Assembly: GCF_910596095.1 (NCBI RefSeq)
Contig: NC_056550.1
Span: 6,286,501 to 6,350,500, forward strand
Origin: Thunnus maccoyii
Taxonomy: Eukaryota; Chordata; Actinopteri; Scombriformes; Scombridae
DNA length: 64,000 bases
Direction: 5' to 3'
Positions 36,026 to 48,000 of the stretch are shown piece after piece. A program made the translations under genes and the position numbers. Under the pieces are notes generated by a model. The model did no database searches. It had not been told where the DNA came from and saw only the letters and a program-made list of their open reading frames with translations. The stretch's first letter is position 1. The number at the start of each line of letters is the position of its first letter.

Positions 36026-39000
36026 CTGGAAAGAGATGAAATCAAAACGGCATTAAACTAAAGCAATTGGAACCACAGCTTTCTTTTCAAACTACTTTTC
36101 ATAACTTGCACATCTGGAGTAGCACAAAACTGCAGAGAGATGTTCTATTAACAAACATATGAAGATTTATAGCTCAGACATTCACCAACAACATACAAAA
36201 AACACCACCAGAGCCACCTTTAAATTCCTTCATTTTATGTAGTGGAGACTCACTGTTATCAAATACTGTTTATTAAACCAGCTACACTACTAATTACACA
36301 TTCTTTTGTAAAGAGGTACTGAATGTAAAACTAAACTGCTGTACAGTAAAAATTTCAAATTAAGCTTCAAGAAAATCACCAGTATTCATTAATATAGATA
36401 CAAATCTATTATGGCTTAGTGTGAACACAAATTAAAGTGCATTCATAGTACAGCACACTAAAGAAGTAGCACTGATCATCATGTGGTTCTGATTGTATCG
36501 ACTGTAAACAATTAGGTACTCTTAAAATTTTAAGTCAAACCTTACAAAAAATCCAACATTAACACTGTAAATTAGGCACATGAATGGTTTCAAGTTTCTG
36601 TTGGCCAGTGGCAGTGGGAGGGAGGAGGATAAAAAGGCAAAAAAGCACGACTTCGCCAAATGTGAGGACAGACCTGGCTGTCAACAAGAGAAACTTTCTA
36701 AACTAACTAAACCTCATGGACTCCTCATTAATCATGCAAAAAATGACCCACATACAGTATTCCTGTGTATATTAGGCAGCGCTCACTCCTTGAGACATGC
36801 TTGATGTTTGATTAAGAAAACAAATGCTTTACATCCAATTTCACATTTCCTTGTGTTGAAAGGCAGTTAATATTATGCACCAGTCAGTTGTGAATAAAAA
36901 GGAGTTTCCTAATGTGTCCTTAAGCAACACACTGACTCGCTGCCACTGCCTCTGTGAGATGATGTGAAATGGTTTAGTGCAAAAGGAGAATATCCCAAAC
37001 GGGCAACAACAAAGTTCCAGCTCCGTACTATTTTAATTTAAGAACCTTAATGGTTAAAAAAAAGAGTGTCGCATGGATTTTGTTGTGCCTGTAATTCAGT
37101 GACAAATCTGTGTGTCTTTGTTCACAAAACTCCTCCTCTCTGAGCTGCATCCTCCTGAGTCTGCTGCTGTTGCTGCTGCTTCAACTGGACGTCTTCATCG
37201 TCCTGTTGCTGAGCAGAAGATGAAGACGGATCCTCAGCCTTGTTCTTCCACAGAATCTCGTGAAGAGTTGAGGACATGTAATAAGGCCTTGCGGCTGAAC
37301 CATCATTGCGCTCCAGGTCTTCACCTTATTGTGTGTATGTATGTGTATTTGTATTTGTGCATGTTAATGAATGGAAAAGAAAATAAGCATTGAAATAAGG
37401 TTGGAAAAAAAAGGTGTTATAGCGCCAGTAGGAAGTGGAAGGAGAGGTGGTGGATTGTGGGAAATGATAAAAAGGAAGGGAGAGACAAACAGAGAAAGAA
37501 AGTCAAATAGCAAGCAAGCAACGGCACCCGCAGGCATCTCTTATTTTGAAAGTTACAGTTTAACACCGAGCAGCAGCAATTTTCAGATTAACACACTGTA
37601 AGCAACAGACTTACTTCGAAATGGTTACATTTTAAAGTGTGGCACACCATATCCATGCAGTTTAGAATTAGTGACAGCCCAACACCAAAAGCAAAGTGAG
37701 AATTCAGAAAGTGTGAGGAAAGTTTCGATTCAGCTGATCAAGATTTGCATTTTACATCTGAGTCCTGAATGATCCAAAATCTGTTGCAACATGTCTGCTT
37801 GTTTCTTTTTCTGTGGAGTCCGTCTGACACAATCTGTAAGTTATACATGGATGTCGAAAATGAGGGAGGAGGTGTTACTTACAGAAACAGAGGAACAGAG
37901 TGTCCACACACATGGAGTAAACACTGAAGAATCCATGGGCGATGAGGTAGGAGCCAACCACCACAGTCTGGTAAGGACAAGAAACACATGTCACAAATAA
38001 GACACACAGAGCTCCATTATGGATCAGAACCAGAAAATTAAAAAAAACTAAATTAAACACCAGTTCTGGTCTGTTTTTGATTGATTTTGTTACATAATAG
38101 TAGTTTGTTCCTGAACAAAAGCAGCAGCAGACTCACCAGGATGGGTACCCAGTAGTAGTGGAGATGGGGAGCCGTATTCTCAAAGGCCTTCACTCTCCCA
38201 GAGAAGAAGAAGAAGGCAAAGATTCCTGTGGAAGGAACAGAAAAGAAAAAAACTTTGAGCACAATGCTTGGTAGATAGTTTATATGACTTTTCTTATTGT
38301 TAACTTCATGGGGATTTTATTTAAATATTGAATTGATAAAACTCCACTGAGATTTCAAAATGCTCAGTATTGTCCGCTGATCAAACATAAGAACATATAC
38401 ATGAACATAAGCTCATTATGATGACTTTTCTTATGACTCGTTAAGAGCTATGTATTGCATGACTGGCTATGGAGACCAATTAAGTTCAATTGTATTTATA
38501 ACTAAGAACCTGTATACGGAACAAACTATTCTTTCAGCCTTTTTCAGTCACTGTGTAAATATTACACACTACCAGTATATTGTGCAAACTCCATTCAGAC
38601 TTCAAAATGCTCTGCTGTTAGACTGTGTATGAGCTTATTATGATACCCTGTATAGCTTGAGTTAAATACCATATGCATTAGTCTAATATTGAGTGTTTTA
38701 AAGCCTTAATTCACACCCATTCTATCAACAATTAAGATCAGTAAGTGTTCATATTACTACGTCATACAAAAACTGAACAGATTGATTTTCTTCAGGAAAA
38801 GCTTCTCTAGATCTGAAACACATCAGGCTTAAAGAATGAGGATGAAATACAGACTCACCCACAAGCCCAACAATGAGCAGTTTTCCCAAAAACAAGAGGA
38901 AATCTGTCACTTTGTCCAAGACAGCCACCCTGAGGGATTAAAGGGAATCATTTATCCTTTGCAAAAAAAAAAGAGACTAAAAAAATAATGAAAGCTACAA

Positions 39001-42000
39001 TTTCTTGCAACATGATACAACTGCAAGCAGCATTTACACTCACCTGATCATGTTCCTCATGAGGAGGAAGAAGGCATCTCTGGCAGAGGTGCAGAAGTTT
39101 TTGCCATAAATTGCCACCTAGAGGCCAAATGCACTCATTACATTCAAGCCAAACACCTAAACATTACAAATGATACAGCATGTTTCTATTTGAATAATGC
39201 CAAGAAGTAAATAAGCCACTCACCATGATGTAGGCATTTCTGTTTAGGAACTTGATGAATTTCTCCAGACACCAGAAGCAACACTTCAGACAGCACAACA
39301 GGAACTTAGCAAACTTATTTTGGGCCCCTGTTGATGATACAATTGACAGATAAGTGAGCATTTAACAAACACTGGAGACAGTTCTTCCTAAAGACACATT
39401 AGAAATTAACTGGTTAATTTGTATGTCTGTTTGTATAAAATGTATGTCTGGCCTTTGCTATTTTTGCACTTTGGTCCATTAATTACAGTATGAGAAAGAA
39501 ACATTGTGCCACCCAACAAATTTTGTTTTACCTCACTGATATTTTTAAAGCTATGTGAATTGTCCCAATAAGAGTAAACCCTTCTAGCTCAATCAAAGGT
39601 TAATGCTTAATTCAGGTCTGTATGTTATACAAACTACAGATTGCAGCCATGAGCAGACATCTACATGATATTGTACTCCACAAAAGTAACAAACCTTTCA
39701 GCTTGTGGTCTAGATATTCCAGCAGAACCCTGATGATTTGAACGATGGAGAGGATAAGGGAGCCGAACGCAAGAGTTCCTGTATGATACCTAAAACAAGA
39801 TACAAATCCCATGTGAAACGATGTAGAAGAAAATAAACATGTAGCATGGATGGTAGATGTACCAAGAACCACGCAAACATACACACCTGAGAGATCTCCC
39901 TAGGGCAGAAAACACTGGGAAGGCGGGCATGTCATCTGGCTTGACGAACGCCCAGTAGTACGAGGCAAAGGCCCCGGCCAAGGTCATCTGTCCAAGAGCC
40001 GTGACAAAGTTGGCACACCAGAAGAAGAGGAACACGTTGTAGAACTGCAGGCCGATCAGGTATTTGTGGTAAACGGTCTCTCCGCCGTAGAAGGCAAAAA
40101 GGCACTCTGAGTCTGGGCACCGTGCCTTCATGGGACTAGTTGTGAAGTTCTGAGCACAGATACAGGTTATAGTGAGAGAAGGTATACACACTTTAGAAAT
40201 CCAGAATGTTTCTATTTAATGTGATGATGCATAAATGTTCACGTAATTTGAGAACCAAATTGCTTTAAGGAAGTGTTGAATCAAGCAGAATCTGTGATGA
40301 TGTCAAAAATAAGTTTCAAGTGAGGAATCAGGGTTCAACAGGTCAAAATTAAGATTGTTCAAGAACTGTAGCGAGATAAAGAGCTGCCTGACAGATAAAA
40401 CTTACCGCTGGTTCACAAGTTTCTCTTGAGTGTTCGCATTCCGTCTCATTGAAGATTTTGTAGATGGGCTCATTCGAGGTAGACAAGAAACTAATCAGTT
40501 TTTGTCAAGGACTACAATCGTAACAACTTAAAGAACTACAAATCCCAGACTCTTTCAACATCCCTCTATCATGGCCATACCTTACATTACATCAACTCCT
40601 CTCCTCAGGTCCATGTCAATGTGTCTGAACCCTACCGTTAGGCTAATTTCTGCTTCATACAGCTGCACACACAAAACCAATGTCGCCCCCTGCTGTCTGA
40701 CCTGGCCTTCAAAATGAACTGGATGGTTATTCAATACATTTTTAAAATTACTCAGACTGAGCTGCCAGTTGCTTGCATTACAACAACTATCCTGTTGTTT
40801 GTCAAGGCAATGATGTCAACGTAAAATATGGTTCATCTCAGGTGTTGCTGATGTGTGTGTTTTGTGTTTGTCATAAAATGTCTCATGTATCAAGTTGTTA
40901 TAATTCGTTTTAAGTCCCCCTCCACTCAAAAAATGTATTTTGCTTCTTGTGACTTAAGTTGGATGTTTGAGCTTCACTATGCACTGATATATGTGCAGAG
41001 TTTGAAGGCTGTTTTCACATCTGCTGAAGGGGGAAGTTTCTCTGTGCTGAGTTCAAGGCACGTACCTACGAGCAGCATTTGTGACATCACAGCTAGTTTG
41101 GAGCCCATAATGGTCCAGTATGAAACTTACACTTTATTATTATCATTCAAAGTAGAATATGTATATACAGTACCAGTCAAAAGTTTGGACACACTTTCTT
41201 ATACAAGGGAATGGGAAAGTCTGTCCAAACTTTTGACTCATCTGGAGGTGCTCTTTAAAATAACCAATGGCAAAATGAACATAGAGTTTTTTGGGTTTTT
41301 TTTAAATATAAATCACTCTACTGTAGCAGCTGGTGGTTAAATGCCTGAATGAACGACAGCACAACGTGTTGCAGTGTTCATTTTCTCTGCCTGCTATCCC
41401 CATGATGATGACATTGCACTCCAAAGGTGCCTTTAGGTTTTTGACTACAGTAAAGCCTGATTAATAATAACACTGAGCGACTGTGACTTGAAAGGATACA
41501 CAGCAGTGACTGCCCAGTAGGCGATGACCATAGCCAGGAGGAGAAACGTGAACAGTGGGTAGAAAAGGGAACACATCACGTGCCCGACAGCTCTGTGAAC
41601 ACAACAAAAGCATCACTAGTGGTTCCACATCCTGACATTTTTAATCCATTAGTACAAATCACACGAAGAGGTTTTTTTTTTTTTTTTTTTTTTTTTAAAT
41701 TCAGAACAATTTAACAACTAAACTGTCATTGATCTGTTTTTGCACTCCTAACCCATCCTTTCAGCTCTAATGTGATGTCTGACCTGCTGGCTTCTTTGAT
41801 GAGAGCGACGGCAATGAGGATCCTCTTTCTGAGGAAGATGAGCAGTAGGATGATGATGACCTCCACGATGGCCAGGATAATCACTAAAGGAGAAGGGTGG
41901 AGAGGTCATGTGGGTGTCTCAAGTACAGAGCAACATCTATAAACATGTAGGCTATGTGCTGTGTACTGACTGAAGGCCAGCCAGGTCTGTCTAATCTGCA

Positions 42001-45000
42001 GGTAGACTGAGAGGTCCGTCTGGAAGCCAAGTTGCTGTAGAGTCACATTAGCGCCTGCCTCTCCCTTCAGGGCAGCATACTCCATGTAGCAGTGGAAGAT
42101 ACCTAACCAGCAACAATAAACACACCAGAACAGAAAGACATGGCATTTTTTAAATAGCAGTGGTTAGCAACTTTATTATATAAATAGAGCAACACAGCAA
42201 GAACAAAACATTTATTAAAACATATTATAATGTCTATGCATGAGAATAAACAGTACTTAAAAAAAAAAAAAAAGAAGGAAAATTCAGGGAATTTGCTTCT
42301 GGGCCTGAAGGAATACTGGGGTCTGTTCCAGGAAGCAGGTTTAGTGAAGTTTGTTAACCCTGAGTTTTCTGTTCCAGATCACTTTAACTCTGGATCAGTG
42401 GTAACTCAACAAACCCTGAGTTACCCTCCAGACGAGCCTGAAGGAGCCGTCTTCACATGCTGTTTAATTTCCTCAATGATCCAGTCAACACCAAAACTCA
42501 ATATTACTTATAAAATTTAAATATTATTATATTTGCATAGATTAACATCAAGAGAAAGATATCAAAATCCTGGTTGGGTTTTACAAGCATCTTTTCTAAC
42601 ATTATTGCTTACGTGTGCATTTCTTTGAACAGCGACCTCTGCCCTTACGTTTAAATGTCTGCCTCACCCTTAGCTCCAAAAAAAAAAGTGTGTTTTATTG
42701 AAACATTTATCGCACATTATGTGGTAATCTTTGTTTAAGTCATTTTAAAAAGCAGTGTTTTTGGATGGATGGTAGATCATTTACATCAGTTATCATACGC
42801 TATTGGAGATTATATGTAAATATTCCTGAGAATAGTCCTGAGTGAGCAGGATTTTGGTGGAGCTGAATACTCTAATTAGACTAAATGTAGTTAAAAAGGG
42901 ACAGTTAAAAAAACAGTAGTCAATGAAATATAGACATTGAACTGAGATAAATATGTAAAAGACATCTAAAAAACCTTTATTCACAGTTTAAATGCCTTTT
43001 TAACTGCAAATCATCATTACTACTGGGTCAGCCTATTAGGTTATTGGTAAAATAGGACTTCTGTTTGATCAATACTTTTGTGTTTCATCTTCAATTGCTC
43101 CTAAGTGCATCCCATACTAAAAAATCAATGTTTATAAAAAATAAATGTATAATATTCCACCACTTTCTCATCAGTTAAAGATATTCAAGTCTGGTAAATG
43201 ATGACTGAGTGGATTAATCTGAATAAAATTTGAAGAAGTGTTGATTTATTGACTCGTTTCCCCACTCACGTTCTTATACTAATGCTGCTGTGTTCAGATA
43301 TATGCACATAATCTGTCTACACACACACACAAATATCTCTAGCTCCTCTGGATCAAACTGAAAGCTCTGCCCTTTATTTATCCGTTGCCATGGTGAATCA
43401 TACTGCAGTATAGGAGCTCCATTAATGATGGCTTTTTTTCCATTCACCATGTACTTAACTCAAGCTGTGTCAGAAATCCATACTACACACTAAGTCTAAG
43501 CAGCACACTATTCCTCCCACAATACAGTGCACAAAGGAAATGGATGAGCTGCTCACAGCTGAATAACATTAAAACTAATCGTGTAGTGCGGTGAAAAAGC
43601 TCCAGGAACATCTCAGAGAGGAAAAATAGCCATTATTTATTTTGGAAAAAACATATCTTTGTGAAGTTTAATTTGCAGTGGCATTCTTTAGTTGCAGTTT
43701 GAAGTCTGACGACACAGGTATTGCATCATTTCCTCAAAATTGGGACACGGCATCAGAGTTAAGAAACTCATACATTATTGATTTAACTTTGATCATTTTG
43801 GTTCTGGAACCAAACACCATCTCATGTTTGTTCAACTCAAAGGCGAGTTGAGGTTCAGAGTTTGCATTCTGGACCAGGCTCCTGGAGTACTGAGGCATTT
43901 TGAGGTGAGTATGAGAAATATAATAAACAAAGCCTTAGGTGCTTCAACCCTTACCATATCCTATGACCACTATCACCATGGCAATCATCACCCAGACCAT
44001 GATCCCTGCCAGGAAACGCAGGAGGACGATGAAGAGCAGGCTGGTGAGCATAGCGATAACCAACCCTCTAGAGAGATTGGAGGGCGTGAGAAGAGAGTGA
44101 GCAGTGAAATCAGCTGATGTTTCATTCTTCACAGACAAGCAGGAAGCAGATTTGTTAATGTTGGTTAGAGACTTACAACAGGATCCAGTACCAGGACTGC
44201 GTGTAATCCTCAAAGATTTTCATAACCGCCTGGCGAGCTTCAATAACCACAGTGGCATTCCTGTGGAAAGATTCCTGTGTGTTTATCTGTTAAGGCACCG
44301 TGGAGCTCCTCTTCAGGTAATATTTGATTTAATGTTGCAGGTTGGGGCAAACCACAGCTTAACACAGCTATTTCAAGCAAGTATGAAGGATCACTCTTAA
44401 TCTGTGTTCCAATGAGGTACTCACTTGACTCCATCCACAAGATCTTTGGCATCTCTCATTTTTCCGGATCCATCTTCAAAGTGAGAGCTGTTTCCCACAG
44501 TTATCACCCCTCCTTTCTGGCCCAAAGCCGGGAAGCACCTGCGGGTGACTGGAGGACAGTAGAGGAAAAGACAAACATTTAAAAAGCTTGTCAATTTAAA
44601 TATCTTTACAGATCTGCACCAGCTCTCTAGATGTGAAATATAAGATAATGAGTGTAAAATATAAGACAGACACAGAGCAATGAAGAGGAGAAAGTAGCAG
44701 CAGGGAGGAAGAATATTTGACAGATAATGGATAGAGATTCAACTCACAGGGCTTGCTGGGGAAAAGCATGGAAGGACAGAGACCTGACCTCAGGATTTCC
44801 GCTATTCCCTGAAACACAGAATATTCAAAACAGATAAGAAGGTGTGTGTGTGCGTGAAAAGCTTCTGACAAACTTACTATATCTAATCCATAACTGAGGT
44901 AGCATAGAGTGACACTGGAAAGAAGCATCCAACAAGGTTGAAAAAGATTACCAGCATGACTTTAATACTTGAAACCTACCATTGTATTAGTCACACCATC

Positions 45001-48000
45001 CTTGCAGAAGTTCTTGTAGTAGTCAAAGTCATTTTTGTTGCTGTAGGCTTTGACCAGTGTCATGAATTTTTCGGGGCACTTCTCCACACACATCTGAGGA
45101 CAAAGCAACAATTCCAGCGCAGAAAAAAACCCACTTTAAACGGTCAGAATTTGGATACAAATGTAGCACAGCAAGGAGACTGAAAGCTAACACTAACTAT
45201 TTTTCAGACTGTGGTGATAAAAAGAAGAAGGCAATGTTTGGGAACAATAGAGAAGAGTGGCGTTCACACCTGTGTGGTTGGACACTGGAACTCCAGCAGC
45301 ACCATGGGGCTGGCACACTTCATGATGTTGAAGTAGAACAACAGCGGCTTTTTCCTGTTATGAAGGCAGAGAAGTGAAGTGTTAAAGCAAGATCTCTTAC
45401 TCTTAGTCTCAATCAAAGTGTAGTGGAACATAAAAGTACCATAAGATGCACATTTTTTGAAAGGGAAAACAAACCAAACCAAAAAAAGTGCTAAGAATCA
45501 GTTTGTGTCACTTCTGCATTTCTGTAAAGAATTATGTCATTTTGATTTTGATAAGATGTCCTCTAAATGTTTTCTAATGTGATTACAAGATGTAAAAAAA
45601 GACATCCATCCAGTTGCAGCTAATTTTATGGAAATGAATCACCCAGGCTCTTTCCTTAAATATATAAGAATTGAGAGACTTAGAGAAACTGCTGCTACAT
45701 TTGGCCATTTAAGCCAGAGAGAGTTAAAAATGAGAAACTAGATTTGAACAAGTCTGCTGGATTAATATGTGTTGTCAATGCACATGATTTTTGATGTTGA
45801 TGATGTTAAAAGATGGAAAAGATTTGAGAATACTGTTTTTAAAAAATGAGAATGAAAGAATGCATTGCCTAGTGTTGAAAAATGGATCTTAAACCTTTTT
45901 TTTTTTTTTACCAATTGATGGGTTAAGATGAAAGATCTTATTACCTGGAGAATATTCTGAAAAGATGGTTGCAATATTATATGTTTTGCATTTATGGTCA
46001 TTTATATTTCTCTTGCTATTTTGTATGTAAGAGTGATTATATTTTGTAAATTTATTTTTTTTAAGAAAAGGATGATTATGATGAAGTTTTATATACTTGG
46101 TATCTATGGTGATTTATGGGAGGAAACTGGGAACAGCCTAAGACTACACCCTGATGGAGGCAAGATAGCTGAAAAAGCAGAATAAAGCATGGAGTACTAG
46201 AGAAGAGTTGTGCAATGCATTTTGATTTTGATGGAAGCTCGCAGCACGTCACTGTGGTTGTGCATTCTCAAAGTAAGAACATGACCAGCAGAGTAACAAT
46301 CACATATATACTTGGAAAGCTACTCACTCGAGTGGGGTGCCAGCCTGCCCGCAGAACTGGCCTCGACTGTCTGTGGGATAGATCACCTTCCTGGGGTCAC
46401 CCTGGGACCAGGCTTCAAGCACACAAAAAGATAAAGGGTACATAAAATTGTATTTTTTATCAGTAGATTTTGGTTTTATATTTTTACAGCTAAACCAATC
46501 TGCAGTGCTGTTTTCTTACCAAGTATTCCCACAGCAATATAAGCCAGTATGGCAAGGATGAAGAGGATGCAGCACACAATGTCTGTGCAGCCCCTAGAGT
46601 GAAGAGAAAGCAAAGTTTTGAGGGTTGAAAAAAATTCTTTGGACTCTTTTTGTTTTTGTAAAAATCACACCTCTGTCTCACCTGTTCTGGATCGGGCCCT
46701 TGAAGGTCGGGTCATACTTCCTTGGCTCGCCTGTATAAAAAGAAAGAAGTGCATTTATCACTCAATGAGCTTTTAGCACTGAGACTTCTGAAAGCTTGGC
46801 TCGGTGAGACTTCCTATGCAACTGCAACACAACACCACTGTCTCTATGTTAGCTGTTCAGGCACCTTGCACTCACGACTGAGTCAAGAAGGTGCAGGGAG
46901 GCTTTTAAAAAGGAAGCGGATTAAAGGTTAAGAAATAGTATGCCCCAGTCGTCCTCCCATTCCTTATCAGATGACTTTTCCTTCCAGGCAGACGCACCTG
47001 GCAACCCAACAGATTCCTCCCTGGTGACTAAGCAGAAGCAAACGCATGTGAAAGCCAGAGCCGACACAACCTGTGCAGCCACTAGAGGGGGCCTAAATCA
47101 CTTAATGCACTACATTTAGTTTGACAAGGCATTAATGTCATGTTGATAGTATATTTATGTCAAAACTGAGTTATGTTAAATTGTGCACACTTTTCGAAAG
47201 GTAAAACTTGAATTTAAAGCCAAAAACAGTCACTTATTCAGACTAAAAAAAGCACTCTGAATAAATTAGTGTCACTTCAGCTTTTTTGTAAAGAATTATG
47301 TCATTATGTGATAACAGGAAGTCCTCCAAATGGACTGTCATTCATAAAGTTTCTAGTGTGATTACACTTGAATTAATTTAAAACATTCCCAACACATCGA
47401 TGGGTTTACTTGCATGGAGATTAAACACTGCCACAAGGAGGTACTTTTTTCATGCTTTGATGTCAATGTGAGACTCTGAGTAGTCGGCAGTGTCTGGTCT
47501 GTGTGCTGATGTTTAGTGGGATCTGATGATTATTGCAGGCTTAGTAATACAGTTTGCTGCAGGTTATTTCATCATGTGAGCACATGTTGGGAAGAATTAC
47601 TACTGGAGGGAGGAAACAACAGAGACATGGGTTCAATTTTGGTTGCATGTTAAACTGAACTTACAACAGAATGTAAATACTTTAATTAATGACCGTACGT
47701 TTTTTGTGTCCATGGTTCTATGTTAAGGGATGGCCGTCTTCTGTTCTGTGTAAATGTCCTGTACTGCTCCAAAAAATGAATAAAAATTTGAATGATAACA
47801 AGAGGTTTGCTGCAGGTTATCTGAGGTCAGCATGTCAGAACCAGGATACAGAGCATCTCTTATCTAAGCAAAGCAGTCCTCCAGCTCCGACCTACATTCA
47901 TCAGAGAACATTAGTTGATAAAAGTTTCACTAAGCCGGTTGGCGCTCTTCAGGATGGAAGTCATAAAGCAATGAGCCACATTATTGTTGAAGAGCAATAA

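Noticed and set aside
40855..41340. 161-codon plus-strand frame
   Set aside because: It lies wholly in a dispersed repeat and a MITE inside an slc44a2 intron, with no protein family resemblance.
47549..47820. Short direct repeat GTTTGCTGCAGGTTAT at 47.55 and 47.8 kb
   Set aside because: Too short and isolated to call a duplication; flanks do not align.
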